Origin: Enterobacter sp. RHBSTW-00175
Lineage (GTDB): Bacteria; Pseudomonadota; Gammaproteobacteria; Enterobacterales; Enterobacteriaceae
Assembly: GCF_013927005.1 (NCBI RefSeq)
Contig: NZ_CP055930.1
Span: 1,116,001 to 1,180,000 of the forward strand
Reading direction: 5' to 3'
DNA: 64,000 bases
Made by a program: the position numbers and the translations under genes. This document shows positions 52,513 to 62,070 of this stretch, piece after piece (within the stretch, counting starts at the first letter, position 1; every line of letters begins with the position of its first letter). Under the pieces are notes generated by a model. It saw only the letters and a list, made by a program, of their open reading frames with translations, was not told where the DNA came from and ran no database searches.

Positions 52513-53781
52513 GTGAAAAAACAATTATCGTTAGTTGCTTTAAGTTTATTTGCCGCATTACCCGCGTTTGCAAGCCAACAATCAGACAGCCAGGGTTTTA
52601 TTGACGACAGCCATCTGGATCTGTTTTTACGTAATGCGTATATCAGCCGCGATTATCATCAGGGCCAGCAGGATAAAGCTGAATGGGGTCAGGGCATCGT
52701 CGCCACATTTGCATCTGGATACACCGAAGGCCTGGTCGGCTTTGGCGTCGATGGAATTGCACAGTACGGCGTACGCCTTGATGGTGGCCGTGGTAAGAGC
52801 GGCGCAGGCGGTATCGACTTTTTCAAACAGGAAGACGATGGCCGTGCGAAATCCGATCTGGCGAAATTTGGCGCGACCGCCAAAATGCGCATCTCCAGTA
52901 CCGTGCTGAGCTACGGTAACCAGCGTCCTGAACTTCCGATTGTGAATGCCGACAGCTCCCGCCTGCTGTTTGAAAGCTATACCGGGACGATGCTGACCTC
53001 GAAAGAGATAGACGGGCTGGAAGTCAATGCGGGTTACTTCACTGACGAACAACGCAAAAGCGACGACCGCCACGACAGCGGCCTGAAAAGCCTCTCCTTC
53101 GGCGGCGCGAGCTATCAGTTCAATGACCAGTTCAGCGGCGCGCTTTACGCTTCTCACGTTGAAGAGGTAATGAACAAGCAGTATCTGGGCATGAACTTCA
53201 AACAGCCGTTCAGCACCGGGCAACAGCTGGTTCTCGACTTTAACGGCTACAACTCACGTCTGGATCAGGGTTACGCTGACAGCCTCGATACGGGTCGCAG
53301 CAACACCATCTGGAGCATGGCGGCGAGCTATATCTGGGATATTCATACCTTTAAGGTGGCGTATCAGCAAAGCAGCGGCAGCACCGGTTACCACTATGGC
53401 AGCTATCGCGATCAGGGCGGCGTGGGTGACGGTGGTAATACCATCTGGCTTGCGAACTCTTACTGGTCTGATTTTAACGGTGAAGACGAACGCTCATGGC
53501 AGGCATCTTACGGGCTGGACTTCGCCGGACTCGGCTTACCGGGTCTGAGCTGGACCACCGCATACGTGCGCGGCGACAACATAAAAACCTCTGAAACCAG
53601 CAACGGTAAAGAGCATGAGTGGTTTAACCAGGTTCAGTACCAGGTGCAGGATGGCCCGGCGAAAGATCTGAAACTGAAACTGCGCTACTCCGTACTGCGC
53701 GTGTCCAGTAACGCCAGTGATTACAACGTGGGCGGGGACGAAATCCGCGTCTATGTGGAATACCCGTTTAACGTGTTTTAA
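52513..53781 (+). CDS. OprD-family outer-membrane porin
   Basis: This 422-residue porin has a signal peptide (cut after 'LPAFA') and an OprD-like 18-strand barrel: 'SQGFIDDSHLDLFLRNAYIS' at the mature start, 'GLVGFGVDGIAQYGVRLDGG', the 'WDIHTFKVAYQQSSG' region and a C-terminal strand ending 'VYVEYPFNVF'. OprD members carry amino acids, peptides, or sugars; E. coli ChiP (chitoporin) belongs to the same family, so a role with the nearby chitinase is possible but unproven. Translation starts at GTG (52513); no in-frame ATG exists nearby. Confidence 0.88.
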   Translation: MKKQLSLVALSLFAALPAFASQQSDSQGFIDDSHLDLFLRNAYISRDYHQGQQDKAEWGQGIVATFASGYTEGLVGFGVDGIAQYGVRLDGGRGKSGAGGIDFFKQEDDGRAKSDLAKFGATAKMRISSTVLSYGNQRPELPIVNADSSRLLFESYTGTMLTSKEIDGLEVNAGYFTDEQRKSDDRHDSGLKSLSFGGASYQFNDQFSGALYASHVEEVMNKQYLGMNFKQPFSTGQQLVLDFNGYNSRLDQGYADSLDTGRSNTIWSMAASYIWDIHTFKVAYQQSSGSTGYHYGSYRDQGGVGDGGNTIWLANSYWSDFNGEDERSWQASYGLDFAGLGLPGLSWTTAYVRGDNIKTSETSNGKEHEWFNQVQYQVQDGPAKDLKLKLRYSVLRVSSNASDYNVGGDEIRVYVEYPFNVF

Positions 53782-53785
53782 GCGT

Positions 53786-53817
53786 AAAAAAGCCCTCACC
53801 TGCTGGTGAGGGTTTTT
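53786..53817. terminator. bidirectional terminator between the porin gene and speB
   Basis: GCCCTCACC / GGTGAGGG stem with A-run and T-run, placed between the converging porin and speB genes. Confidence 0.9.
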
Positions 53818-53832
53818 ACTTAACCGCTAAGC

Positions 53833-54753
53833 TTACTCGCCTTTTTTCGCCGCCTGGATATAGAGCATTTCCAGTGCCAGCGTCGCAGCAGCCAGGGCTG
53901 TGATTTCGGATTGATCGTACGCAGGCGCAACTTCCACCACATCCATACCCACGATGTTCAAATCTTTCAGGCCACGCACCAGTTTGATGGCACGGTCAGA
54001 CGTCAGGCCGCCAATCACCGGCGTACCGGTACCCGGAGCAAATGCCGGATCCAGGCAGTCGATGTCGAAAGTCAGATAAACAGGCATATCACCGACGATC
54101 TGCTTCACCTGCGCGATGATGTCGTCAACGCCACGATCGTTAACCTGGCCGGCATCCAGCACGGTGAAGCCATTGTCTTTATCGAACTCAGTACGAATAC
54201 CGATCTGTACAGAGTGGTTCGGATCGATCAGGCCTTCGTTTGGCGCGGTGAAGAACATGGTGCCGTGATCGAATTCACAGCCGTTCGCGTAGGTGTCGGT
54301 ATGTGCATCAAAGTGAACCAGCGCCATTTTACCGAAGTGTTTCGCGTGCGCACGCAGCAATGGCAGAGTCACGAAATGGTCACCACCGAAGGAGAGCATA
54401 CGTTTACCGGCAGCCAGCAGTTTCTCGGCGTGCGCCTGGAGTTTTTCGCTCATTTCACGCGCATCGCCAAAGGCGTACACCAGGTCACCGCAGTCAACCA
54501 CGTTCAGGCGCTCACGCATGTCGAAGTTCCACGGGAAGCGATTGTGCTCCCAGGCCAGGTTAGTCGATACCTGACGGATAGCTGCCGGGCCATGACGACC
54601 ACCCGCACGGCCAGAGGTGGCCATATCAAACGGCACGCCGGTGATAACCCAGTCAGCATCACTGTCGTACGGCTGGAAGTTCATCGGAAGGCGTAAAAAA
54701 CCAAACGCGTTAGATACCAGAGAGTTATCGTACTGATGACCTAAAGTGCTCAT
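53833..54753 (-). CDS. speB: agmatinase
   Basis: This 306-residue manganese ureohydrolase converts agmatine to putrescine and urea. Metal ligands lie in '[11 protein letters not shown]' (His about residue 126), 'HFDAHTDTY' and '[14 protein letters not shown]'. It acts after SpeA and lies 207 bases from it, the usual speA-speB order. Confidence 0.97.
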   Translation of the reverse strand: MSTLGHQYDNSLVSNAFGFLRLPMNFQPYDSDADWVITGVPFDMATSGRAGGRHGPAAIRQVSTNLAWEHNRFPWNFDMRERLNVVDCGDLVYAFGDAREMSEKLQAHAEKLLAAGKRMLSFGGDHFVTLPLLRAHAKHFGKMALVHFDAHTDTYANGCEFDHGTMFFTAPNEGLIDPNHSVQIGIRTEFDKDNGFTVLDAGQVNDRGVDDIIAQVKQIVGDMPVYLTFDIDCLDPAFAPGTGTPVIGGLTSDRAIKLVRGLKDLNIVGMDVVEVAPAYDQSEITALAAATLALEMLYIQAAKKGE

Positions 54754-54927
54754 GTCCTGACCTCTTTTAAAGTCGATTCATTAAAAAAAGATGAAAAAAA
54801 ATCCCCTCCGCGTCGTTAAACCCGACGAGGAAGGGATTGATTCGTAAATAGCATATTGAGGCGAATTATCGCCGTTAATTCATACGGGTTCAAGAGAGTA
54901 TAGGGCATTGTGCGGTCTTTGCCCCTT

Positions 54928-54960
54928 CCCCCTCTCCCCACAGGGGAGAGGGGGAAGGAA
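54928..54960 (-). terminator. C-rich repeat/hairpin after speA
   Basis: CCTTCCCCCTCTCCCC / GGGGAGAGGGGGAAGG perfect stem touching the speA stop; a member of the CCCTCTCCC family. It may set how much speA transcript reads into speB. Confidence 0.7.
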
Positions 54961-56937
54961 TTACTCGTCTTCCAGGTAAGTGTACCCGTACAGACCCGCT
55001 TCAAACTCTTCCAGGAACTGCTGCTGCAAGGCGTCGTCCAGACCGGTGTTTTTCACCTGATCGCGGAACTGGATAAGCAGTTTTTTCGGATCCAACTGAA
55101 CGTATTCCAGCATGTCCGCCACGGTGTCACCCTCATCGGACAGCTCAACTTCCACGCTGCCGTCAGGGAAGACAAACACGTCCACCGCTTCGGTATCGCC
55201 GAACAGGTTGTGCATGTTACCGAGGATCTCCTGGTACGCCCCGACCATAAAGAAGCCCAGCATTGGTGGGTTCTCCGGGTCGTATTCCGGCATTGGCATC
55301 GTGGTCGCGATACCGTCACCATCCACATAGTGATCGATGGCACCGTCTGAGTCACAGGTGATATCCAGCAGCACCGCACGGCGTTCCGGGGCGTGGTTCA
55401 GCCCTTCCAGCGGCAGTACCGGGAACAGCTGATCAATACCCCATGCATCCGGCATCGACTGGAACAGCGAGAAGTTGACGTAAATCTTATCCGCCATACG
55501 TTCCTGCAACTCATCGATAATCGGACGGTGCGCGCGGTTGCTCGGGTCGAGCTGTTTCTGCACTTCATGGCACATGTTCAGATAGAGCTGCTCTGCCCAC
55601 GCGCGCTCCTGCAAGCTAAAGGTGCCTGAAGAATAGCCGACGTGAATGTCGTGCAGATCCATCTGGCTGTCATGCAGCCATTCGCGCAGTGAACGGCGCG
55701 TGCCCGGCTCGTGCATCTCCTGCCAGGTTTCCCACATGCTTTGCAGGGAACGTGGGGCATCGTCTGCCGGAGGCGTCGCTTCGGTGATTTCGCTGCGTTC
55801 AACACCAATAATGTTGGACACCAGCACCGTATGGTGCGCGGTGACTGCACGGCCAGACTCGGTGATCACCGTTGGGTGCGGCAGGCCGTTCTCTTCACAG
55901 GCATCACCAATCGCCCAGATGATGTTGTTAGCGTATTCGTTCAGACCGTAGTTTACGGAACAGTCAGACTGCGAACGCGTACCTTCATAGTCCACACCCA
56001 GGCCGCCGCCCACGTCGAAGCACTGAATATTCACGCCAAGCTTATGCAGCTCAACGTAAAAACGCGCCGACTCACGTACACCTGTTGCGATATCGCGAAT
56101 GTTGGCCATCTGCGAACCAAGGTGGAAGTGCAGCAACTGAATGCTGTCCAGACGACCGCGCTCACGCAGGATCTCCACCAGTTGCAGCACCTGGTTTGCC
56201 GCCAGGCCGAATTTGGATTTTTCGCCGCCGGAGGACTGCCATTTACCGGAACCCTGAGAGGCCAGACGTGCACGCACGCCAAGGCGTGGGATCACGTTCA
56301 GACGCTCGGCTTCTTCCAGCACGATAGCGATTTCGGACATCTTTTCGATAACCAGATAGACCTTGTGGCCCATCTTCTCGCCAATCAGCGCCAGACGAAT
56401 GTATTCACGGTCTTTATAGCCATTACAGACGATCACTGAGCGGGTCATCCCCGCGTGCGCCAGTACAGCCATCAGCTCCGCTTTTGAACCGGCTTCCAGC
56501 CCCAGCGGTTCGCCAGAGTGGATCAAGGATTCAATGACGCGGCGATGCTGGTTCACCTTGATCGGGTAAACCAGGAAATAGTCGCCTTTGTAGCCGTAGG
56601 ATTCACGCGCGCGCTTGAACGCGGCGTTAATAGAACGCAGACGATGTTGCAGGATCTGCGGGAAGCAGAACAGTGCAGGCAAACGCTGGCCCTGTGCTTC
56701 GCGGGCTTTGACCAGCTTGGCGAGATCCACGCGCGCTTCAGGGACGTCGGGATCCGGGCAAACGCTGATGTGGCCCAGTTCGTTGACGTCGTAGTAGTTA
56801 TTGCCCCACCAGGCAATATTGTAAGTGCGCAGCATCTTGCTGGCTTCCTCGGAGCTCATCGCAACCTCCTGCATAGAACGTAGTACACCCTGTTCGCCCG
56901 CTGACGAAGGCGAAAAAGAAGACATGTCGTCAGACAT
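54961..56937 (-). CDS. speA: biosynthetic arginine decarboxylase
   Basis: This 658-residue PLP enzyme makes agmatine from arginine. The PLP lysine is in '[12 protein letters not shown]' (about residue 128), followed by the alanine-racemase-type barrel with '[10 protein letters not shown]' and '[13 protein letters not shown]', a helical insert and a C-terminal beta domain with '[12 protein letters not shown]'. The ATG at 56937 has a GAGG ribosome site inside the yqgB stop region (TGAGG, 6-base spacing), so yqgB and speA are likely coupled. The unusual leader is described separately. Confidence 0.97.
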   Translation of the reverse strand: MSDDMSSFSPSSAGEQGVLRSMQEVAMSSEEASKMLRTYNIAWWGNNYYDVNELGHISVCPDPDVPEARVDLAKLVKAREAQGQRLPALFCFPQILQHRLRSINAAFKRARESYGYKGDYFLVYPIKVNQHRRVIESLIHSGEPLGLEAGSKAELMAVLAHAGMTRSVIVCNGYKDREYIRLALIGEKMGHKVYLVIEKMSEIAIVLEEAERLNVIPRLGVRARLASQGSGKWQSSGGEKSKFGLAANQVLQLVEILRERGRLDSIQLLHFHLGSQMANIRDIATGVRESARFYVELHKLGVNIQCFDVGGGLGVDYEGTRSQSDCSVNYGLNEYANNIIWAIGDACEENGLPHPTVITESGRAVTAHHTVLVSNIIGVERSEITEATPPADDAPRSLQSMWETWQEMHEPGTRRSLREWLHDSQMDLHDIHVGYSSGTFSLQERAWAEQLYLNMCHEVQKQLDPSNRAHRPIIDELQERMADKIYVNFSLFQSMPDAWGIDQLFPVLPLEGLNHAPERRAVLLDITCDSDGAIDHYVDGDGIATTMPMPEYDPENPPMLGFFMVGAYQEILGNMHNLFGDTEAVDVFVFPDGSVEVELSDEGDTVADMLEYVQLDPKKLLIQFRDQVKNTGLDDALQQQFLEEFEAGLYGYTYLEDE

Positions 56938-56945
56938 AGCGAACC

Positions 56946-57077
56946 TCAACTCTTTGTAATAAGTGTAAAACAGTTGACTACTATCGCAGCGTTATACGGC
57001 GATAACAACCCATAAACGGCTCCGTTTTCCAGCATAGTATGCTGAAATCCTGACCGTGCGACCGGTTTCTTATTCAT
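56946..57077 (-). CDS. yqgB: small acid-stress protein YqgB
   Basis: This 43-residue protein matches YqgB: 'MNKKPVA' at the start, '[16 protein letters not shown]' hydrophobic stretch near the end. It sits between the leader hairpins and speA, 8 bases before the speA ATG. E. coli YqgB has been tied to the acid/arginine response. There is no good ribosome site before its ATG, hinting that its expression is controlled by upstream translation. Confidence 0.85.
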   Translation of the reverse strand: MNKKPVARSGFQHTMLENGAVYGLLSPYNAAIVVNCFTLITKS

Positions 57078-57133
57078 ATCATTGTAAAACACGTATCCGA
57101 ACTCTGTATGACAAGGTTCGGCGAAACCACGAG

Positions 57134-57165
57134 AAAACTCTTGTATTAACAAGAGCGCCCTTGTT
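57134..57165 (-). promoter_or_regulatory. candidate attenuator: two mutually exclusive hairpins in the speA leader
   Basis: On the minus strand three short blocks follow in order. Block 1 is AACAAG (57165-57160), block 2 CTCTTGTT (57155-57148) and block 3 ACAAGAG (57144-57138). Blocks 1 and 2 can pair (6 bp, six-base loop); alternatively blocks 2 and 3 pair (7 bp, four-base loop) and are followed by TTTTCTC, which looks like an intrinsic terminator. Block 1 begins six bases after the stop of the 47-codon ORF, so a ribosome ending that ORF would mask it and favour the second hairpin. The U-run is short, so it may also act at the level of yqgB translation. Confidence 0.5.
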
Positions 57166-57171
57166 CAGTTT

Positions 57172-57315
57172 TCACAAAGCGTGACCGGCCCTGGAATCCT
57201 GAGAAGCGCCGAGATGGGTATAACATCGGCAGGTTTGCAGACTAGAAATGCGGGTTGCGGGAATCAAATGCGCGCCAGAACGGCTGCGCTGAATTAGCGG
57301 AAAACGATGGTTCAT
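57172..57315 (-). CDS. candidate leader peptide upstream of yqgB-speA (47 aa)
   Basis: The ATG at 57315 is preceded by GGAGGTGAT (57332-57324), nine bases fully complementary to the 16S rRNA 3' end, with 8 bases to the ATG. The 47-codon frame ends at 57172. The peptide has no membrane segment; it contains six Arg (including rare CGA and AGG codons), two Cys and several His, and ends 'SRAGHAL'. I do not recognise it. The strength of its ribosome site, unlike that of yqgB, and its place just before an attenuator-like structure argue for a real translated leader of the arginine decarboxylase mRNA. Confidence 0.55.
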   Translation of the reverse strand: MNHRFPLIQRSRSGAHLIPATRISSLQTCRCYTHLGASQDSRAGHAL

Positions 57316-57407
57316 TATCTCGTATCACCTCCACGGCCGCTCCTGTTGAAACGGACCACAAGCCAAAGCTAAAAGTTCACTGCTTAACCCGGCTGGAAGT
57401 GGCGACA

Positions 57408-57433
57408 CGATGAGTTCATCGAGCGCTTTTTTT
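57408..57433 (+). other. palindrome with T-run facing metK
   Basis: CGATGA-GT-TCATCG, extendable by an outer GCG/CGC pair, is followed on the plus strand by seven T residues. It looks like an intrinsic terminator for some plus-strand transcript, though none is evident, or a 5' stem of the speA transcript on the other strand. The stretch 57316-57740 otherwise holds the divergent promoters described separately. Confidence 0.4.
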
Positions 57434-57453
57434 GCATGAGCCGCGCGCCGCGT

Positions 57454-57482
57454 TTTATACCGAGAAGGTGGCTAAAAAGCAA
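57454..57482 (-). promoter_or_regulatory. sigma-70-like promoter for the speA leader
   Basis: TTGCTT, 17 bases, TATAAA on the minus strand (-10 five of six). It would start RNA near 57447, giving a leader of about 510 bases before speA that contains the 47-codon ORF and yqgB. Confidence 0.5.
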
Positions 57483-57596
57483 AACAAAAATATGCGTGTT
57501 GCCATCGCCGTCAGGAAATATTTCCAGCTTCGATTTCAACGCAGTGAGAGCTTAGTCAAAAAAAACTGGAAATCGGGTGAAGAAGTGACCTAAAAT

Positions 57597-57628
57597 AGAC
57601 GTCCAGATGTTAATCCATCCATACTGAT
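57597..57628. promoter_or_regulatory. MetJ operator (tandem met boxes) upstream of metK
   Basis: Four adjacent 8-base units start with AGACGTCC and AGATGTTA, close to the met-box consensus AGACGTCT, then two weaker units. This is the expected MetJ-SAM repression site of metK. TAGAAT at 57670 is a possible -10, and AGGTGA precedes the metK ATG. Confidence 0.75.
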
Positions 57629-57740
57629 TAACACTCAGACTGCCAGTGTCAAAATCCTGCAGGCCTTGGTAGAATTATCTCCTTTGGCTATTCCACACAG
57701 CAGCTTGAGCTAACCAAATTCCTCTTAGGTGAAATAAAAC

Positions 57741-58895
57741 ATGGCAAAACACCTGTTTACGTCCGAGTCCGTATCAGAAGGACATCCTGATAAAATTGCT
57801 GACCAAATCTCCGATGCGGTGCTGGATGCGATCCTGGAGCAGGATCCTAAAGCGCGCGTAGCGTGTGAAACCTATGTCAAAACCGGCATGGTTCTGGTTG
57901 GCGGTGAGATCACCACCAGCGCATGGGTTGATATCGAAGAGATCACCCGTAACACGGTGCGTGAAATCGGTTATGTACATTCTGATATGGGCTTTGATGC
58001 CAATTCTTGTGCAGTACTGAGCGCAATCGGCAAACAGTCTCCGGACATCAACCAGGGTGTTGACCGTGCCGATCCGCTGGAACAGGGCGCGGGCGACCAG
58101 GGTCTGATGTTCGGTTATGCAACCAACGAAACTGACGTGCTGATGCCAGCACCTGTGACCTACGCACACCGTCTGGTGCAGCGTCAGGCTGAAGTGCGTA
58201 AAAACGGTACCCTGCCGTGGCTGCGCCCGGATGCGAAAAGCCAGGTAACCTTCCAGTATGACGACGGCAAAATCGTCGGTATCGATGCCGTAGTTCTGTC
58301 CACTCAGCACGCCGAAGATATTGATCAGAAATCTCTGCAAGAAGCCGTGATGGAAGAGATCATCAAGCCGGTACTGCCTTCCGAGTGGCTGAGCGCGTCG
58401 ACCAAATTCTTCATCAACCCAACCGGACGCTTTGTTATCGGTGGCCCAATGGGTGACTGCGGTCTGACCGGTCGTAAAATCATCGTTGATACCTACGGCG
58501 GCATGGCGCGTCACGGCGGCGGTGCATTCTCTGGTAAAGATCCGTCTAAAGTTGACCGTTCTGCTGCGTACGCTGCACGTTATGTTGCGAAAAACATCGT
58601 TGCTGCGGGCCTGGCTGACCGTTGTGAGATTCAGGTTTCCTACGCTATCGGCGTGGCTGAACCAACCTCCATCATGGTTGAAACCTTCGGTACTGAGAAA
58701 GTGCCTTCTGAACAGCTAACCCTGCTGGTGCGCGAGTTCTTCGACCTGCGTCCATACGGCCTGATTCAGATGCTGGATCTGCTGCACCCAATCTACAAAG
58801 AAACCGCTGCGTACGGTCACTTTGGTCGTGAACATTTCCCATGGGAAAAAACCGACAAAGCCGCGCAGCTGCGTGAAGCTGCCGGCCTGAAATAA
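57741..58895 (+). CDS. metK: S-adenosylmethionine synthase
   Basis: This 384-residue enzyme makes SAM from methionine and ATP. It shows '[18 protein letters not shown]' (residues 13-30), '[15 protein letters not shown]' and the Gly-rich loop '[16 protein letters not shown]' (about residue 258). Length matches E. coli MetK. It also feeds polyamine synthesis with SpeA/SpeB products. Confidence 0.98.
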   Translation: MAKHLFTSESVSEGHPDKIADQISDAVLDAILEQDPKARVACETYVKTGMVLVGGEITTSAWVDIEEITRNTVREIGYVHSDMGFDANSCAVLSAIGKQSPDINQGVDRADPLEQGAGDQGLMFGYATNETDVLMPAPVTYAHRLVQRQAEVRKNGTLPWLRPDAKSQVTFQYDDGKIVGIDAVVLSTQHAEDIDQKSLQEAVMEEIIKPVLPSEWLSASTKFFINPTGRFVIGGPMGDCGLTGRKIIVDTYGGMARHGGGAFSGKDPSKVDRSAAYAARYVAKNIVAAGLADRCEIQVSYAIGVAEPTSIMVETFGTEKVPSEQLTLLVREFFDLRPYGLIQMLDLLHPIYKETAAYGHFGREHFPWEKTDKAAQLREAAGLK

Positions 58896-58914
58896 CCGAC
58901 TGACCGTTGCTTTG

Positions 58915-58942
58915 AAAGGCCAGCCTCCGGGCTGGCCTTTTT
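58915..58942 (+). terminator. terminator after metK
   Basis: AAAGGCCAGCC / GGCTGGCCTTT stem with a four-base loop followed by a T-run, 20 bases after the metK stop. Confidence 0.92.
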
Positions 58943-58980
58943 GCATTTTAAAGTCGGGTGGCTGCAGCAAAGCACATCAT

Positions 58981-58996
58981 ATGAAACCGCTTACAC
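58981..58996. promoter_or_regulatory. upstream gal-type operator
   Basis: ATGAAACCGCTTACAC matches the GalR/GalS half-site pattern GTGNAANCGNTTNCAC at all but one fixed position. It is 182 bases from the second operator, a distance compatible with DNA looping. Confidence 0.6.
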
Positions 58997-59162
58997 AACC
59001 CACGTATTGCTTTTCTTTCAGAATAATCTCTTTGCATGATCGCCTTTCTTCTGGCGTTACATTTCATTTCAGTTAAGTCTGAAATATAAACACCCCCGAT
59101 GCACATCACTCAATTTATATCTATATTTTCAATATCTTAATTACATTTACATCAGAATACCT

Positions 59163-59178
59163 GTGTAACCGATTACAC
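59163..59178. promoter_or_regulatory. GalR/GalS operator at galP
   Basis: GTGTAACCGATTACAC is a perfect symmetric gal operator by the pattern GTGNAANCGNTTNCAC, 85 bases upstream of the galP ATG. Confidence 0.85.
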
Positions 59179-59181
59179 CAA

Positions 59182-59197
59182 TGTGATTTGCATCACA
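59182..59197. promoter_or_regulatory. CRP-binding site at galP
   Basis: TGTGA-TTTGCA-TCACA is a perfect CRP consensus three bases from the gal operator, so galP should be activated by cAMP-CRP and repressed by GalR/GalS. Confidence 0.88.
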
Positions 59198-59262
59198 TAT
59201 TTTTACCCCTTACTAACCTACCCTTTACATCGATAAAACTGATAACCCAACTGGAGGGCATA

Positions 59263-60660
59263 ATGCCTGACAATAAAAAACAGGGGCGTACGTCCAACAA
59301 GGCGATGACTTTCTTCGTCTGCTTCCTCGCCGCCCTGGCAGGATTACTCTTTGGCCTGGATATCGGCGTGATTGCCGGTGCGCTACCCTTCATCACCGAT
59401 GAGTTCCAGATAACCGCCCACACTCAGGAATGGGTAGTGAGCTCCATGATGTTCGGTGCAGCGGTGGGTGCAGTCGGCAGCGGCTGGCTCTCCTTCAAAC
59501 TGGGCCGTAAAAAAAGCCTGATGATCGGCGCTATTCTGTTCGTAGCCGGTTCACTGTTCTCTGCGGCGGCACCAAACGTAGAAGTGCTGCTGCTATCCCG
59601 TGTACTGCTCGGTCTGGCGGTTGGTGTGGCCTCTTATACCGCCCCGCTTTACCTGTCAGAAATCGCACCAGAGAAAATCCGTGGCAGCATGATTTCGATG
59701 TATCAGCTGATGATCACCATCGGTATTCTGGGAGCCTACCTTTCCGATACCGCGTTCAGCTACAGCGGCGCCTGGCGCTGGATGCTCGGCGTCATTATTA
59801 TCCCTGCGATCCTGCTGCTGATTGGTGTGTTCTTCCTGCCGGACAGCCCGCGCTGGTTTGCCGCAAAACGCCGCTTCGTGGATGCTGAGCGCGTGTTATT
59901 GCGCCTGCGCGATACCAGCGCAGAAGCGAAAAAAGAGCTGGAAGAGATCCGCGAAAGCCTGAAGGTGAAACAGTCCGGCTGGGCACTGTTCAAAGAAAAC
60001 AGCAACTTCCGCCGCGCCGTATTCCTGGGCGTACTCCTCCAGGTGATGCAGCAGTTCACCGGGATGAACGTCATCATGTACTACGCGCCAAAAATTTTTG
60101 AGCTGGCGGGTTACACCAATACCACCGAACAGATGTGGGGCACCGTGATCGTGGGCCTGACTAACGTGCTGGCCACCTTTATCGCCATTGGTCTGGTTGA
60201 CCGTTGGGGACGCAAACCAACGTTGACGCTGGGCTTCCTGGTGATGGCGGTGGGGATGGGCGTCCTCGGTACCATGATGCATGTGGGCATTCACTCACCT
60301 TCTGCACAGTACTTTGCCGTGGCCATGCTGCTGATGTTCATTGTAGGTTTTGCGATGAGCGCCGGCCCGCTGATTTGGGTCCTGTGCTCTGAGATCCAGC
60401 CGCTGAAAGGGCGTGATTTTGGTATCACCTGCTCTACCGCAACCAACTGGATCGCCAACATGATTGTCGGCGCAACCTTCCTGACCATGCTTAATAGCCT
60501 GGGTAATGCCAACACCTTCTGGGTTTACTCTGCTCTGAACCTGTTCTTTATTGTGCTGACCGTGTGGCTGGTTCCAGAAACCAAACACGTGTCGCTGGAA
60601 CATATTGAACGTAATCTGATGAAAGGCCGTCCTCTGCGCGAGATTGGCGCGCACGACTAA
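59263..60660 (+). CDS. galP: galactose:H+ symporter
   Basis: This 465-residue MFS sugar porter has twelve membrane segments and the family signatures '[16 protein letters not shown]' (helix 1), '[14 protein letters not shown]' (loop 2-3), '[16 protein letters not shown]' and '[12 protein letters not shown]'. It imports galactose and glucose. The ATG at 59263 follows GGAGG. No terminator is clear before sprT. Confidence 0.97.
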   Translation: MPDNKKQGRTSNKAMTFFVCFLAALAGLLFGLDIGVIAGALPFITDEFQITAHTQEWVVSSMMFGAAVGAVGSGWLSFKLGRKKSLMIGAILFVAGSLFSAAAPNVEVLLLSRVLLGLAVGVASYTAPLYLSEIAPEKIRGSMISMYQLMITIGILGAYLSDTAFSYSGAWRWMLGVIIIPAILLLIGVFFLPDSPRWFAAKRRFVDAERVLLRLRDTSAEAKKELEEIRESLKVKQSGWALFKENSNFRRAVFLGVLLQVMQQFTGMNVIMYYAPKIFELAGYTNTTEQMWGTVIVGLTNVLATFIAIGLVDRWGRKPTLTLGFLVMAVGMGVLGTMMHVGIHSPSAQYFAVAMLLMFIVGFAMSAGPLIWVLCSEIQPLKGRDFGITCSTATNWIANMIVGATFLTMLNSLGNANTFWVYSALNLFFIVLTVWLVPETKHVSLEHIERNLMKGRPLREIGAHD

Positions 60661-60718
60661 CCTGCCTGCGGGAGGTGCCTCTTGCACCTCCCTTTCGCAA
60701 GCTCTATGCTCTGCCCCT

Positions 60719-61216
60719 ATGAAAACGCCCCGTCTTCCCATCGCTATTCAGCAGGCCGTAATGCGCAGCCTGCGGGAAAAACTCGCCCAGGCAAACCAGA
60801 AGCTCGATCGCAATTACCCGGAACCTAAGCTCGTCTATCAGCAGCGTGGAACCTCTGCCGGCACGGCCTGGCTGGAGTCGTACGAAATCCGTCTTAACCC
60901 GGTGCTGATGATGGAAAACCAGCAGGCGTTTATCGATGAAGTGGTTCCGCACGAGCTGGCCCATCTGCTGGTATGGAAACACTTTGGGCGCGTTGCGCCG
61001 CACGGCAAAGAGTGGAAATGGATGATGGAAGCGGTGCTTGGCATTCCGGCACGCAGAACTCATCAGTTCGAGCTGGAGTCGGTTCGCCGCAATACCTTCC
61101 CCTACCGCTGCCAGTGCCAGCAGCATCAACTGACCGTGCGCCGTCATAATCGCGTGGTACGCGGTGAAGCCACCTATCGCTGCGTCAAATGCGGCGAGCC
61201 GCTGGTTGCAGAATAA
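60719..61216 (+). CDS. sprT: SprT-family zinc metalloprotein
   Basis: This 165-residue protein has the HExxH motif '[15 protein letters not shown]' (about residue 78) and C-terminal zinc-ribbon Cys pairs ('YRCQCQQHQ', '[10 protein letters not shown]'). It is related to the eukaryotic DNA-protein crosslink protease Spartan, but the role in bacteria is unproven. It lies 58 bases after galP and upstream of endA. Confidence 0.94.
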   Translation: MKTPRLPIAIQQAVMRSLREKLAQANQKLDRNYPEPKLVYQQRGTSAGTAWLESYEIRLNPVLMMENQQAFIDEVVPHELAHLLVWKHFGRVAPHGKEWKWMMEAVLGIPARRTHQFELESVRRNTFPYRCQCQQHQLTVRRHNRVVRGEATYRCVKCGEPLVAE

Positions 61217-61310
61217 TCAATTGAACAATCAGGAACTTTCCTGATCTGACTGATTGCATACAGGAACAACATTCGTTACGTTGCGGGCTCGTTTTGACAC
61301 GGAGTTAACG

Positions 61311-62018
61311 ATGTCCCGTAATATTTCTCTCGCGGTCGCTTTTCTGGCGACGGCATTCTCAGGCTATACGCTGGCCGATGGTATTAACAGTTTCTCTCAG
61401 GCTAAAAACGCAGGTGTAAAAGTTAACGCCGACGTTCCAGGTGATTTCTACTGTGGCTGTAAGATTAACTGGCAGGGCAAAAAAGGGATCGTTGATCTCG
61501 AATCCTGCGGCTATAAAGTGCGTAAAAATGAAAACCGCGCCAGCCGAATCGAATGGGAACACGTTGTTCCGGCATGGCAGTTTGGCCACCAGCGCCAGTG
61601 CTGGCAGGACGGCGGGCGAAAAAACTGCGCCAAAGACCCGGTCTACCGCCAGATGGAAAGCGATATGCATAACCTGCAACCGGCGGTGGGCGAAGTGAAC
61701 GGCGATCGCGGCAACTTTATGTACGGCCAGTGGAATGGCGGCGAAGGTCAGTACGGGCAGTGCGCCATGAAGGTAGATTTTAAAGAGAAAGTGGCTGAGC
61801 CACCGGCTCGAGCGCGCGGCAGTATCGCCCGCACCTACTTCTATATGCGTGACCGTTACGACCTCACCCTCTCCCGCCAGCAGACACAGCTGTTTAATGC
61901 CTGGGATAAGCAATATCCGGTCACCGACTGGGAGTGCCAGCGCGACGAACGCATCGCCAAAGCGCAGGGGAATCATAACCCTTATGTCCAGCGAGCTTGC
62001 CAGGCGCAAAAGAGCTAA
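61311..62018 (+). CDS. endA: DNA-specific endonuclease I
   Basis: This 235-residue periplasmic nuclease has a signal peptide (cut after 'SGYTLA') and the EndA/NucM core: '[20 protein letters not shown]' (catalytic His), '[19 protein letters not shown]'. Eight Cys form disulfides that keep it active in the periplasm. The ATG at 61311 begins the signal peptide. Confidence 0.96.
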   Translation: MSRNISLAVAFLATAFSGYTLADGINSFSQAKNAGVKVNADVPGDFYCGCKINWQGKKGIVDLESCGYKVRKNENRASRIEWEHVVPAWQFGHQRQCWQDGGRKNCAKDPVYRQMESDMHNLQPAVGEVNGDRGNFMYGQWNGGEGQYGQCAMKVDFKEKVAEPPARARGSIARTYFYMRDRYDLTLSRQQTQLFNAWDKQYPVTDWECQRDERIAKAQGNHNPYVQRACQAQKS

Positions 62019-62070
62019 CCTACACTAGCGGCAATTCGCTTACATTGCATGACACACGGAATTTCTGACT

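Noticed and set aside
57629..57740. Possible SAM riboswitch before metK
   Set aside because: The leader is too short and lacks the aptamer core; MetJ boxes explain the control.
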